In this document: one piece after another, positions 22,801-35,500 of the stretch
How the letters are laid out: each line of letters starts with the position of its first letter
Position numbering within the stretch: position 1 is the stretch's first letter
Origin: Halichondria panicea
Lineage: Eukaryota > Porifera > Demospongiae > Suberitida > Halichondriidae
Length of the DNA stretch: 64,000 bases
Direction of reading: 5' to 3'
Assembly: GCF_963675165.1 (NCBI RefSeq)
Contig: NC_087390.1
Coordinates: forward strand, 1,135,501-1,199,500
Notes under the pieces: model-generated
What the model was told of the DNA's origin: nothing
The model's database searches: none
Seen by the model: only the letters and a program-made list of their open reading frames with translations
Translations under genes and position numbers: made by a program

Positions 22801-23079
22801 AAGAAATTATTGGCGAGTATACTTCACTGACTCACAGGAAAAAGTTTGTAAGAAGAGTATGTATCTGATGGTGACCATAATGAGGTAGAGTTGGTAGAGG
22901 ACAGGGGTGATCAACACAGAGGCAAGGCTGGCTCTGAGCTGCCAACTAGGCTTACGGAAAACCAGTGTAACATTATCTTCCAGATCTTCCGGGTAGTCAT
23001 TGCAGATTGGTTGTCTGATTTTTGGAGACCATTTTCCTTCGAAGGATCTTGCTGCTGATGACCTTAAAATCCACTGCAT
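16865..23079 (-). CDS. NLR-A2: transmembrane module - 2A - DEATH - truncated NACHT
   Basis: Seven exons join in frame: 22836-23079 and 22144-22341 (transmembrane module), 21928-22086 (hydrophobic stretch plus 2A motif), 21519-21794 (DEATH), 21291-21356 and 19698-19763 (66-nt Ser/Thr/Pro linkers), and 16865-18318 (NACHT). All junctions are phase 1, for a total of about 820 residues. The NACHT exon keeps Walker A (KGAPGGGKTTLSWELC) and Walker B (VLFILEGLDELP). Compared with NLR-A1 it lacks about 160 residues covering the winged helix and the LTLQEFLAAF signature, with the frame kept, and stops before the LRRs (after LYKLFNYG). Without LRRs it may be a decoy, a regulator or a decaying gene. The phase also allows splicing of linker 2 to the full NACHT-LRR exon at 13858. 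The start at MQWIL was chosen because block B has a stop just upstream of the same Met. Confidence 0.65.
18418..18771. mobile_element. 354-bp MITE, CCGTAYGG ends, TA target duplication
   Basis: The left end CCGTATGGCGAGAAATTTTT pairs with the right end CGAAAATTTCCCACCGTACGG. TA flanks both sides. It lies in the intron between linker 2 and the truncated NACHT exon of NLR-A2. No ORF of note. Confidence 0.7.
19240..19345 (+). pseudogene. Fragment resembling the N-terminal domain of a Crypton/DUF3504-type recombinase
   Basis: The plus-strand frame reads VPKKTQESTKWAVNNFKTWL and continues about 15 residues. The pattern P-K-x-T-x-x-S/A-T-K-W-A-V-x-x-F-x-x-W resembles the N-terminal part of the DUF3504 / Crypton tyrosine-recombinase-like proteins common in sponges and other animals. 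The frame soon breaks and no catalytic part is visible. The assignment comes from the motif alone and is tentative. The rest of 18.8-19.7 kb shows nothing I recognise. Confidence 0.35.
20400..20760 (+). pseudogene. Non-LTR retrotransposon (LINE) reverse-transcriptase 3' remnant
   Basis: The frame reads DYKTRLIKLNVLPLSR and, about 170 bp later in a shifted frame, YYNRIARLWN followed by a stop and LDPIDLTSIQS. These are typical of the C-terminal end of LINE reverse-transcriptase ORFs (Y-x-x-R-L-x-x-L-x-L-L-P-L, then N-R-x-x-R-L-W-N-x-L). Stops and shifts make it dead. The rest of 19.8-21.2 kb has only short shadow ORFs and a perfect palindrome near 20871-20893. Confidence 0.55.
21935..21958 (-). 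other. 2A-type ribosome-skipping motif in NLR-A2
   Basis: The minus strand codes S-G-D-V-E-A-N-P-G-P, which fits the D-x-E-x-N-P-G-P consensus. It is preceded by a strongly hydrophobic run (LSLCILLLIFRLLLQ). In 2A elements the Gly-Pro bond is not formed and the ribosome continues from Pro, giving two products. The motif is identical to the block B copy although the surrounding DNA has diverged. Confidence 0.8.
22433..22729. mobile_element. 297-bp MITE with about 30-bp inverted ends and TAA target duplication
   Basis: The ends GGCCATGCAAAGTCAATTTG and CAAATTGACTTTGCATGGCC are exact reverse complements, and the match runs further inward. TAA flanks both sides (22430-22432, 22730-22732). Three-base TAA/TWA duplications suggest a PIF/Harbinger-type MITE. 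It sits in the first intron of NLR-A2 and is absent from the matching intron in block B. Confidence 0.75.
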
Positions 23080-23322
23080 CTCTTCAGAATATTTATTTTC
23101 AGTTTCTAGTGAAAGAGTACGAGCTAGCTCAATTATATAGCTACACATTACGAGCCACTCCCACTTTTCTACTCCCACCTTGTCGCATTCTCCACTTTAT
23201 ACATGTATACCTCTCATGCCTCTTGTCCAGTGAGAGGAGATACAACAACACAACTCTTTGCAGCTAGCTCTGCTGATCCTAGGAGAGTGTTTGACTGAGG
23301 TCTCAAGTTGTTGATCTGAGCA
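23080..23322. promoter_or_regulatory. Divergent promoter region between NLR-A2 and MUT-A
   Basis: 243 bp separate the two start codons. The region contains CACTCCCACTTTTCTACTCC near 23155, which resembles motifs in the same position in block B (42.83 kb) and upstream of NDUFS1 (55.67 kb). That both genes share the region is inferred from the geometry, which is the same in both blocks. Confidence 0.45.
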
Positions 23323-24627
23323 ATGCTGAGGGGCAGCAAATATCTAAGGTGAGCCAGGTTTGATCAGTTGATCGATTGCCCTAGTGTACGTGTACACTAA
23401 ACCATACTGTTATGAGTATTCGATATGTATCTGTGTGTGTACTCCAGACTGGTGAGACTGAGGTGTGGAGGAGGGAGACCACTGACGGCCGGACTGTGTG
23501 GTGATCACCATGGCAAACACAGGCTATTGCACACCACCAGAACCAGGTATTAGTGGTATTATGTGTAGAACGAACATAGTTACACGTACAATGACTGATA
23601 ATGGTTTTCGTAAACGGTATGGCTGTTGAAATAATTTATGTTTTATACAACCCCTTCCCCCCCTTTAACCAATGGTTCGGGGAGAAATATAAACAATACC
23701 ATCTATACCCCCAGCTGAGATGACACTGTGGGGGGTGATGAAAGAGCCAAGCCGAAGGTTCCACTGGACGAGGAGTGGGCGGCTCTAGCCAGGAAGATGC
23801 TCAAGGGGGCTGATCCGGAGGAGAGGCTCATTCTGGAGAACCCCGAGGTGTGTGAGGGGGAGGGGTCTAGTCTAGAGTACCCTTACCACTTTCAGGATAC
23901 TATATACAACAGCTATTCCTAAATCACATAATTAAATATACATTACGCTTCCTGTGCTATGGAGGGGCTGTTAACTTTGCACTAGGAAGCGTAGAAATCA
24001 TCAGTGTCTAACTATTATACAATTCCCAGCACTAACAAGCACTAACTGACTGCACATGTGCTCCCTCCCTCCATCATGCACAGGGATTTGACCTGAAGCC
24101 ACTGTACACTGCAGAGGACACCGGGTCATGAGAAGGAGTTACCCGGGAAGTACCCGTTCACCAGAGGGCCCTACGCCACCATGTACACTCAGAGGCCCTG
24201 GACCATTAGACAGGTGATGAGTCACTGTCTCTAAGTGAAAGAAATCCGGTTCAATTCAATTCTAATTATTATTTATGCTTCACTTAGTACCAACAGTCAA
24301 TTAGTAGTTTCTGATTTTGAACCCATACAATAATTATGGCATATAAATTTTCTTGATTTTGGATATTAGGAAGAATTAAGAAAATAAGCACACCCTCACA
24401 CACCCCCCCCCATGGGTATTATTAATCATTACTGTTCTAAAAATTAATTTCGGTTAGCAATTAATTACCTACGTACGTAGCTGTATTAAAATTTAGATGT
24501 ACAGATGCAAATAAAATTATTAGTGGATACTTTTTGTTTTCCTGCAGATACTGTTTGATAGAATACCTCTCAACAAGATGTCTGTTTCCATGACAATGAA
24601 CGGAGCAGTACTCCCGGTACTAGCCAT

Positions 24628-25970
24628 ATACATGTTTCATGTACTCCTGATATAGCCCAAAGTTTATATCAATCAGTATAGATAGGTATTTCAAAGGACT
24701 ACAAACTTTAATTGCATAATCTTGACTTGATCACTCCATCAAAACGGGACCATTTTGGGAAAATCACCAAGGCTTTACATATGTACACCTGGTATATACC
24801 CTGATCTCAATGTCCTCACACAATATACATGACCCCAATGCATGAACCTTTAAATTATTAGCCCAGGACTTTCCCAAATTCAATTAGCTTATCAAACACT
24901 GTTCACACAGGACTTATACAGATTCCCAAATTCAATTAGCTTATCAAACCATAGATTGAAAAGGAAAGGAGATTAGAAACCACCTTGGGCCTCCCTGTCT
25001 AAGGTTGAAACACTCCCGTTATGATGTAGCGATCACGAAGTAGATTGACCGATCACGAAGTAGATTGACCATTCTGTGGTAGGTAGTATTTACTATAGCT
25101 CTCCATACCCACTATAGCCATCACTCAGGGGCTGGGAGGTACTCTAGAGAAGTATAAGGCTTACATCAATGACTAAATCCAATTTTTGTTGACTTTTAGC
25201 CTGTGTCAACTTTTCTCTTTCCTTGCTGTTAAGCCAAAACAGCGAAGGACATCGCTTGACTTGGTTATTATGTATCTAAGTGCTATATAGAATGGTTTCG
25301 TGCCATGGGTAAGCTGTACTGTTCATAAACGTTTGCAGTATAGTCCTTCAAACTGCTTTAGTATACTTTTAGACACACCACGGGCCTTGAGAGTATTGCC
25401 GCAGGGCAGGTGTGTACTGATTGCTTTAGAAGAGGAGAGTATGTGTACATGCAGTTTTTAAAGTTATTCTCAATGCTCATTAAATTAATGGTCTTGGAAT
25501 CATGGCACATTTGTACTCTCATGATTATAATTATAGTTATAGTAAACCAACTAGATGTGTGTGGAATGTGTGCAGTTATAGCATGCATGCAAAGTACTTA
25601 TATGTACTCCTGATGTAATAGTTAGACACTGTTTAGCTATAGGTTTGCTTACTAGTAATGCCATTGTAGCCTTTTCAGGAGAGTGCGTAGCAAAACTGGT
25701 CCATGCATGGAGTGTTGCTACTCTGCTTAGTTAGCTCTGCACTAGAACGCTAGCTATTAGTGGCTGCAAGAGTGAGAAAAGAGCTGTACTTAGCTCTTTT
25801 ATATGCATCAGCCATTAATTTTATGGACTTAATTGGTATCCAGCAATGATCATGGTCAATCATTTCCTACTTTTTGCACCAATGTAAATTTAATAGCTAT
25901 ATTCTAGTGGCTTCATGTTTGGTGTCTCCACCGAGGCATCAGCACCCACGGTGCTTTCATTACCCTGTGC
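24628..25970 (-). mobile_element. 1.34-kb repeat insertion in MUT-A exon 6
   Basis: The insertion is bounded by GTACTAGCCAT on both sides (24617-24627 and 25971-25981); the duplication extends imperfectly to about 17 bp. The right part carries R1 landmarks in reverse orientation (CCACCGAGGCATCAGCACCC, then GGTGCTTTCATTA). The left part (R2: ATATAGCCCAA-GTTTATATCA, and later GACTTGGTTATTATGTA) recurs at 26.39-27.47 kb and 27.73-28.29 kb. Confidence 0.7.
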
Positions 25971-26160
25971 GTACTAGCCATGTACATAGTGGCAGCTTAA
26001 GAACAAATGAGATTGACCTAGTACAGAAATTTTATTGCCTCTAGCTGTTTACACTATTCCTAAGATCTTTCACCACAAAAAATGTTGTGGCAATAGGGCC
26101 TATATTCTAGATGAAATAGTTCAAAGGCATGCATTAATTTTGTTTGCAACATGCAACATA

Positions 26161-26357
26161 CCGTATTACTAGAATGTTTTGCGAGCATCAAACATTTGCG
26201 AATTTTGCGAGGGTTGTTCAATAAAATCCGCAAAACCTAAATTAAATACACACGATCCTTGCCAGAACACAATAGTTAGATCGCAAAGGGTCAAATTTTC
26301 TGTTGATTTGGCTCATTCGCAAAGGTTTTTCACCTGCAAAATATTCTAGTAATACGG
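26161..26357. mobile_element. 197-bp MITE, CCGTATTACTAG ends, TA target duplication
   Basis: The left end CCGTATTACTAGAAT pairs with the right end ATTCTAGTAATACGG, flanked by TA on each side. The interior is rich in TTTGCGA/TCGCAAA motifs. No ORF. Confidence 0.75.
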
Positions 26358-26384
26358 TAATTACCTTTTTATCCTGCAGAAGCC

Positions 26385-27475
26385 AGGAGTTCATGAATAT
26401 TCATGTTCTCCTATGATATAGCCCAACGTTTATATCAAAGGTAATAATCATATAGATAGGTATTTCAAGGGACTACAAACTAACCTGTACATGTATGTGA
26501 CCACTCAAAATTAGCTAGCCCATTTTGAGATAATTACTAAGGCTATACATACAATGTACACCTGGTACCCATGATCTCAAGCACACTGGCCAATACATGA
26601 CCACAATCCATGAATCTGTACCAGGTCTTTCCCAAATAATTTATTCATCAAACACTGTTCACACAGGACTTATACAGATTCACAAATTCAATTAGCTTAT
26701 CAAACACTGTTCACACAGGACTTGTACAGATTCACAAATTCAATTAGCTTCTCAAAGGAAAGTGGATTGAAAACCACCAGGGCCTCCCTGTGTAACTGTT
26801 GAAACACTCCACGTATGATTTAGTGATCACGAATATTTTTTAGTAGGTTGACCATTCTGTAGTTGTATTTACTAGCTCTCCATACCCACTAGCCATCACT
26901 CAGGGGCTGCATGGGAGATACTCTAGAGAAGTAAGGTTTACATCTAAATCCGTTGTATTGACTTTTAGCCTGTGTCAATTTTTCTCTTTCCTTGCTGTTA
27001 AGCCAAAACAGCGAAGGATATTGCTTGACTTGGTTATTATGTACCTAAGTGCTATATAGAATGGCTTCATGCTATGGATAAGCTGTATTGTTCATAAACG
27101 TTTACAGTATATGTAGCCTTCAAACTTCTTTAGTATATATACTTTTAGACACACCACGTCGAACGGCCAAGACCCGAAAGTCCATTGTAAATGTCGTACG
27201 CTTATTTAAGTATGCATTATGCATTACATCATTGCTTGAGTTAGTTCGAGAAAGAGGGTTGACTTCAGTACTGCATTGTGCAGAAGAGAATATTCAAGAG
27301 CAACTGTGACTGTCATATCCAGATAATGTAGAATGCCATTGTAGCCTTTTCAGGAGAGTGCGCAGCAAAACTGGTCTATGTAGTGTTGCTACTCTGCTTA
27401 TAGTTAGCTCTGCACTAGAACGCTAGCTATATATTGGTGGCTGCAAAGTGAGAAAAGAGCTGTACTTATATATAT
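26385..27475. repeat. R2/R1 composite repeat, second unit
   Basis: This unit repeats the 24.63-25.8 kb insertion: GTTCTCCTATGATATAGCCC, the CAAATTCAATTAGCTTATCA tandem block near 26.62-26.76 kb, TTGACTTGGTTATTATGTA, and then reverse R1 landmarks (GAGTGTTGCTACTCTGC-like) up to 27.47 kb, immediately upstream of MUT-A exon 7. It accounts for most of the enlarged MUT-A intron. Confidence 0.65.
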
Positions 27476-27724
27476 AAACTTATACTCTGCCCCTCCACCT
27501 GCCCTGCCCACACAAGGAGTCAAGCTGGAGGAGCTTCAGGGGACTATCCAGAAGGACATCTTGAAGGAGTTCATGGTCCGCAACACGTACATCTACCCAC
27601 CAGAGTTCTCCATGCACATCACAGGTTAGAATGGGTGTGCATGGGTACTTAGGGGATTATGATTAATGTGCTTTGTTAAGTGATGGGTGGATCCTTGTAA
27701 GCAATAGCATCTGTACCTTTATCC

Positions 27725-28290
27725 TGCAGAAGCCAGGAGTTCATGAATATTCATGTTCTCCTATGATATAGCCCAACGTTTATATCAAAGGTAATAATCA
27801 TATAGATAGGTATTTCAAGGGACTACAAACTAACCTGTACATGTATGTGACCACTCAAAATTAGCTTCAAAACAGGCCCATTTGGGAACATTACTAAGGC
27901 TATACATAATGTACACCTGGTACCCATGATCTCAAACACACTGCACAATACACGACCACAATGCATGAATCTGTACCAGGACTTTCCCAAATTCAATTAG
28001 CTTATCAAAACACTGTTCACACAGGGCTTATACAGTTTCCCAAATTCAATTAGCTTATCAAACACTGCTCACACAGGGCTTATACAGTTTCCCAAATTCA
28101 ATTAGCTTATCAAAGCAAAGGAAAGGGGATTGGAAACCACCTGGGCCTCCCTGTGCAATGGTTGAAACACTCCCGTTATATGTAGCGATCACGAATATTT
28201 TTAGTAGGTTGACCGTTCTATTTAGCCCACTAGCCATCACTCAGGGGCTGGGAGGTACTCTAGAGAAGTAAGGTTTACATCAATGACTAG
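27725..28290. repeat. R2 repeat, third (truncated) unit with 52-bp tandem motif
   Basis: The first 170 bp are nearly identical to 26.385-26.55 kb. Within it a motif of about 52 bp (CAAATTCAATTAGCTTATCA plus ACACAGGGCTTATACAG) is repeated in tandem (27.99-28.10 kb). The unit ends near AAGTAAGGTTTACATCAATG. It occupies the place of MUT exons 8-10, which are missing here. 28.29-28.64 kb shows nothing recognisable. Confidence 0.65.
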
Positions 28291-29128
28291 CTCACTTTTT
28301 TAACTAAGACTACTATATTCCTTTGTTCAATATATTCATACTTTTGTACAGTGTAATTATTATATAATTATTATGTGAACACATTGAATAAAAATGGAAG
28401 CTTTAATATAACTTCCGAAAATTGTTTTGAAATGATGTATTAACCTTCATTTGTGTATGTAGGTCAGTGGATTTTAGTGCTATTCAATTTTCAATCAAAT
28501 GATAGGCAATTTGGGCTTGTTTCAATAAGAATCATGGAATGAATGTTTAATTTCTGCGTATATAGATGTTTGAAGACAGTGCATGTATGTGAATTTTATA
28601 CACGATAGAGCATTACAACTTTGCCCCCCCCCCCTTTCCAGATAGGTGATCCTTGGGGAGGGTCTTATCTGATGGAGGCCCTCACTGATCAGGTGTACGA
28701 GTCAGCACTCAACACCATCAATGAGGTACAAGGGTCACCTTGCAGTTGTATTCTCCTAATGTATAGTGCTTACTCAAGTTTAACCATTGAATTCCAACCC
28801 TATATATATATAAATGAATTGTACACTGCAACAGTTTTGTTCAGCCTCTGACTCTGATTGTATGTACAACTGTATGTAACTTATGTCACATCAGGAGTGC
28901 ATGGTCACGTGTATAGTAAAATTAGGTTTTATAATTAGCTATAACAACTTAATTGCTCTTGGGTACCGATTATACGTAATATGTGTGTGTTTATGTGTGT
29001 AGGTTGCTGAGATTGCAAAGCTGATGACAGCGTATATTCGTCTGGTGGTGGTCAGAATGAAGTGATAATCTAATTCAACAGAACATTTTTATGCTGATCA
29101 CACAGTTCCCCAAAACATGAGCTAGACT

Positions 29129-29287
29129 GTCAGTCTGCTTGGATTCATCCTGTACTGCCTCCTGGCTCGCTGGTACAAGACGAGAGTTAGAGACGAGGAC
29201 TACAATGCACACAGAGTGGTGGAGGAGGTCTATGATCGATATCTAGCTTCACTAGGCAGACTATTGTTATTGTATGGTGAATTGTAA
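29129..29287 (+). other. Orphan exon-like ORF, one membrane helix plus charged tail
   Basis: The open frame of 52 codons reads VSLLGFILYCLLARWYKTRV, then an acidic/basic tail (RDEDYNAHRVVEEVYDRYL), and ends at TAA, with AATAAA about 200 bp further on (near 29478-29490). A hydrophobic helix followed by Arg/Lys and an E-E-V-Y-D segment faintly recalls the region after the last membrane helix of LEM-domain/MAN1-type proteins. It may be the last exon of a gene lost when the blocks were joined. Confidence 0.3.
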
Positions 29288-29526
29288 TTTACTTTAATGC
29301 TTAATTATAATTATAGTCATCATCTCACATGCTGTTGTTTGCAAGCACATTCATATTCAGTTATAACCAATAATGATTCCATAAGAACTTTTCGATATAA
29401 AAACAATGCCAAAAATCATTGAACTTTGAAACTTTGACTACAGAAATTGAGCGATATAGAATTCCAGTGAAGCAGTAATAAATAAAGTAGTGATTAAATA
29501 GGTGACTGTGGTATGGTACTATAACG

Positions 29527-32500
29527 TTATGACACACTAGTACCTGGTGTGTCTAGTTCCAATGTATCGTCAAAGTTTGATAGCTGGTCCATTTCAGACT
29601 TTGATACGAAATCTCCAAAACAGTCCATCAGAGTCTTTTGTGTTGCATCCTACAGAGAAGTGAACATGCACGAGGATGATACATTTAACACAGTTGTAAG
29701 TTAAGCTGATTAAATGAAAGCACCACAGGTGCTGATGCCTCGGTGGAGGTGCCAAAGCTACATAACATAATTAAAGCTACTAAGCTACACACATTGATTA
29801 TAATTATCATGATAAACATTTTTTTCATGCAAAGTCCAGGGAAACTCAAGGAGTGGGTAATGATCGACGATGATTGTTGTTAAAAACGATGGATGCCAAA
29901 AGTTCAAGCCTAAAATTAATGGCTGCAAGTCAGCAGAGCCTTGCAGCTCTCTTCTCTCACTCTTGCAGCTACCAATAGCGTGCAGAACTATAACTGCTAA
30001 GTAGAGTAGCAACACTCGGTAAACAAGTTTGGCTACATGCTCTTCTGAAAAGGCTGCAATGGCATTCCAAGTAGGCATAACTCGAGAACGAAGCATTATT
30101 TTGCAAATCCACGAATTAAAATCTAAGTAAACATGACTAGAAGCCTATAGAAACTCTTACTTGCACTTGATTCATCCTTGAGCAGCTGTAGCAGTCTACA
30201 CAGACACACACACAAACACACTACCGTATACCTCGCTTGCGCATGCGCACCGAGGCATAACTATGGCTTGCACAGATGCACAGTAGAATATAATAATTAA
30301 GCAACTGAATTGCTTGGGGAAATGGTCTCTGTGTGTATACGTTCATAGTAGATTTGAAGCATCACAGATCTTGAATTATCAGACCTAAACACTTTATTCG
30401 TACTTTATAAGCTCTCCACTGTTAATATTATTTAAACGGAACAAACCATATCATCAGTTTCAGACCTATAATATAGTAAGCTATTATAATAATTACAAGT
30501 ACGTGCATGGCTTGCACTGAATGCATGGGAATAAAATAATGTATCTGTGTGTATACATTTGTGTTGATAACAGTGGAAGCATCACAGATCTTATCAGACC
30601 TAAACACTCTTTATAAGCTCTCTACTGTTTAAACGGTCACACATGGAATAGCCACGTAAGATAAGCACCAGTTTCAGTAAGGGACCTCTATAGTAAAGTC
30701 TTTGCTGACCTTGGCTGTGAGTACTGCGCTCTCTGCACTGGAGAAGTCATCTTTAGCCAGACCAGCTTGACTCAACACTGACAGTTTATTCTGAATCAAG
30801 GGCCTGTGCATGTGTGAAGTGATGACATCGTGTTTAATGAATTAAGTGAATGGGGTTCAAAACTACATGTAAACAAAATGCCACAAAAAAATTACTTCAC
30901 ATTACATAGTTACACCTTCATACGCCCTTGGTTACACTTACAGCATAAGACACTTATACATGTACTGTACATACGTTCTAATAAAACATTCAAGCACCTC
31001 TAGCTCTTACCATATAAAGTCATCCACTGTGTCCTTCGCAATGAGGTAATGGACATTGACTGACGACTTTTGGCCTATTCTGTACGCCCTGTCCTCAGCC
31101 TGTACCAGTATCTATAGAGAACAAATCCATAATAACTATGACAAAGCAAAACCGCTGATAAAAAGGGGACCCTCCTACTACGAGATACTGTATCAATATA
31201 ACCTATGTAAGCATTGCAAAAAGGAAAACTTCTCAACAATGTATTTTTCCCGAAGTGTTCTAAGTACATCAAGCTTTTAAGAATGTGTGCATGACTATAC
31301 TTACTCCTGGGTTCCAGAACAGCTCAGCAAAGATGACAGTGGAGGCAGCAGTGAGGGTGAGTCCTGCACGTGAGGAGAGACAGTCAATTGTTAGAATACT
31401 TATACAATCCGCTCGAGTTATTCAATTTCAAACATTTTATGATTTTCAGAAGGCTTTTTAGATGGTATGCTCAATTCTCACATTTGGGCACATTTGGAAC
31501 GGGCCATAATTTTCTTCATGGGCTATGGGCTCTATATAATAATACCTGCATTAGCCGTGGTGATGGAGAGTACAGCCACTTGACACTGCTCGCTGTGCTG
31601 GAACTGATCACACAGGGCCTGTCTCATATCAGCTGGGGTCTTGCCGTCAATACGAATGTAGGTGATGGCCTGTGTGTGGGTGGAGTGGGTGGGTTGTGTG
31701 AGGGGGGTGGGTGGAGGATCAGCAATTGATAGGGATCAACCATTAGTGTGTGTGTGTGTGTTAGTGTCTACATAAGTACGTAATGCTCCTAAAAAATAGT
31801 GTAATAAGTTTAAGTTTTGGATATAATTATAGTACGTAGGATGAAATGCTGAGTCAGCAACTCTTTCTCACAGGTGCCTGTACACACACTAATCCCAACC
31901 TTCTTGTCCAAAGCCTCACAGAGACCATTCAGTACAGACACGTGATGGCCGAACACGATGATCTTCCTACCACCCTCCAACATGTCCAGGATATAGTCCT
32001 TCACTGCCGGCAGCTTCATCTTGCCTGTCACATCAAACAGAGGGAGGAGGGCGGTCCGTCGCTCAAGCTTCTGTGGGTAATGGTGGGTGGGTGGATAAGT
32101 ACACAACAGCAGGTCTGATGAACTTAAGTTCCTATAGACAACTTGGACACCATACAATAACATTGATTGTAACACATACATGTAGCAAAACGCTAAAAAA
32201 AAAAGCAAATTTGGTAAGCTAATCTGTTTAGAAACACTGTTTTTAGAGCCTCATAGCATACACTATATGAAGTGTATGAACTTACTTTGAGTTTGCCAGC
32301 ATCGTTGAGTTGTCTTTTATAGTCTTTCCATTCTTTGCTGCCTCCCTTTGGTAACGAGAGATCCAACAACACCTGTCATATGAATCAATTGTCAATCTAA
32401 TGGTTTCAATTAACCGTGACTAGTTACCATCTTCCTTGTTTTAGAAGGAAGTTGATCGAGAACTTCGGACTTCATCCTCCTAAATAGAAATCATACAGTT

Positions 32501-35500
32501 AGTTAATATACGTTACAAATTAATAACACTACAGTGTGCACAACACTATAGACAGCATCACATGATGCATATATTATAGTAGGATGATGCTATTATTGTG
32601 TAGCTACGTATGTACATGCTTTGATTAACACGGAAGTACGATGTTCTTGCACACCCAGTGACATCACATGATCCCATAGATACCTGATCATGATGGAGTC
32701 TTCTAGGTAGAGCTGCAGTTCTGACATGTTGGAAGCACCACTGAAGTCCCATCCAAACTGATTCTAATGCATAATTAATTATGGGATGGTATAATAATTT
32801 CAATGGTGTTACAGTACTCTGACAGACAAAAACAACAGGAAGAAAATATTATCAGTATTTACGTCAAACAACAGCAGTACACACACACACTGAAAACTAA
32901 CAAGTTTCTAGAGTTCAATATCAAAATGATCCTTCATAAACGTCGAGACTGCATCACATAAAGAGTGTGTTAAGCTCCACAAAAAGTACATCAAATTTTT
33001 ACACTGTTCGAAATAAAGATACGGATCGTCCGGATGGCTTGTTACACATCTGTATAAGTATTCTAGATAATCTCCCGGGACTTCTCCTAGCAATTTTTGG
33101 AAGTGTACTTTTTGCGGATCTTGAAATAGTTTGCAATCGATGCTTGAAAAGTAGTTGAGGCTTTTCTTAGTTACAACACAGTGTATTCCATGATAGAGAT
33201 GTAAGATAGTTGATAGACCATCAACTGAGGAGAGAACGAGATCAGTCACTTGATATTCTTTATGACAATACGATGCTTTGATTGGAATCACAGCACTAGA
33301 AAGGCTGAGTGTAGTACCAGTAGATTCAAAGATTTCCTTGAATGTCTCATCGATGCCATTGGCTCCATCGAACACGGGGACAACCTCATCACATTTGGCC
33401 AATAGATACTGCTTGTAGCTATCGAAACTGTCCCTCCAAAGCTCTGGGTGAGGTAGGAGGTACGAGCTCATTTCAAAGGCTGCCTTTTTATCATCTTTGG
33501 AGGAGTGGTGTAGTAGAGAGTGTGCCACAACTTCTTGAAGATGGGGAGTTAGTTTGTTAGTTTCTTTGGATGTTGATGAAGCCAGAAGCTCTTTAAACAC
33601 AATTTCTACGGTTTCTTTCAGTAGATCTTTGATGAATATTTCCAACATTTCCATCAACTGATTAAAGTGAGGCCAAAGAATTTTTGAAAATACGTCTCTA
33701 GAAAATGTCTTCCGTCTTTCATTAAATAAGAGGACAACCTTTTTTTCAGAAGCATCAAATTCGTTGACAAAATTCACTAGACAAGTGAATTTATTTGAAA
33801 CTTCTTTTGTTGCCATAATTATTACAACTATATAATTATACAGAAGGCCTCGTCTTGAAAATAAAATGTGCAACTGCATGGTGTACTTTCTTATATACTG
33901 ACCTAAAACACAGCAATGTAGTTAGTCAGCTTACTTAGCCAGCTAAGCAAGTGCAAATAAATTCACAGTTTACACGAAACTAATTATGGTATTGCACAAG
34001 CTTCATGCAACTAGTCTAGCAATATTCATGTAAACAGTCGTGCATTCCAAGAATAGAAACATGACTGAGATTCCAACAAAATAACATAGTATATCATGAG
34101 ACCGAGTGTTGTAGTGTGCTGCCTGTACACAATTCTCATGTTATATCACAATGACCCCTTACCAGAGGCTACGCGACCGTGTGATAAGACAAAGAAGGGA
34201 CTGTATGTGGCTTCTATTACACGCTTATCGCTATGAAAACAAGGCAATGAAAACATCAAACACAATGTCAGCCATAATTAGCCCTAGCAGCAGATTCTTC
34301 AACAATGGAGGCCACGATGGTTTTCATTACTCTTGATTCACCTTGACTCCATTGCAGTACCTCAGTCCGAACTGGGTGTGGGACACTAGTCTGAAGTTCT
34401 TGTCCACTGCAGTGATCTGTGTGTACAGCTCGATGGGTCGGGATAGGGCAGGTGTCCCTGACAACAGGACAGCCCTCCGAGCACTCTGGGGGGGGGGCGG
34501 GTGAACATACTGGTGTATAGTAACTAGGTATGTATGTACATGTATGTATGTACAGCGTTTGTGTATGCATGCAATGCACTGTGTTTTCACAGAATGCCTT
34601 AAATATAATATGACTGGATGCTGTTTCAGAGAAAGCTGGCAATTAATATTCAGTAGAGGTAATGAATTTACTTTGAGCCATCAAATCTACGTACTTGGAA
34701 TCCTTTCAAGTAATCATAGCTTCTGGGCAACCCAGCATAACTACCAGACACTATACACTGTCTACTGTGTACCTTGATGACTGGAATGGCTGCTTTGGAG
34801 CGAGCAGTGCGATAGTTCTTGAGAAAGTGAGACTCATCCTACATAACAAAACACACTATCATGATTATAAACTCTAGCCAGAATTAAGCAAATCATTTAG
34901 TTAGTAGAGGTGGCCGCATATATAAATTAATTTTTAAATAAGGCAATTCGCAATTAAATGGCCCTCAGCTATACAATAATATCCAAGGTACATATTGCGA
35001 TTATAGCTGAATATGCAATTTGCTGTTATGTAATAGCACTAGATACCGCAATGATGGCTGAGAATCTGTGCTCTGTGATGTCCTTGCTCATCCTGACCAG
35101 CAAGTCATAGCTAATGATATTCACGAGGCAGAATGAGCCACACCCCTTTGTCGTTAGGATGACATTAATATCAGCGTCCACCAGTGAAGGAATCCATCGT
35201 TTGAATGCCTGCACACGGGGTGGGCATAATATGAATACTATATGCTTACGCTATATATATATACACATCATACGAATGGTCAGTAGAACATCAGCACCAC
35301 AACTCACTTAAAAAATTCATTTCCACATAAAGAGCAGAACACAGACTAGCGCTATTTCAACAACCCTCTATCTAAGCTCCTTTGGACTGACATACATGTA
35401 GCTATATACTAACTCACACAATTCTACTACATGTATAATTATCTTGAAATAATTGCTTAGTAGATAATAGTTTACGCTCAACAGAGAAAGCCTCGCCCAC

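Larger units (their letters stand above)
23323..29030 (+). pseudogene. MUT: Methylmalonyl-CoA mutase, copy A (broken)
   Basis: Exons matching MUT-B are present as follows: exon 1 (23323-23348), exon 2 (about 23452-23546), exon 3 (about 23716-23850), exon 4 (about 24084-24213), exon 6 (24548-24627, continuing at 25971), exon 7 (about 27514-27626), exon 11 (about 28642-28725) and a scrap of exon 12 near 29003. Breaks: exon 3 has CTGAGATGAC where MUT-B has CAGAGATGAC, giving TGA in frame; exon 4 has lost two bases and runs into TGA; exon 5 is missing; exon 6 is split by a 1.34-kb insertion; exon 7 has lost 26 bp; exons 8-10 and everything after 12 are gone. It cannot make an active mutase. Confidence 0.88.
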
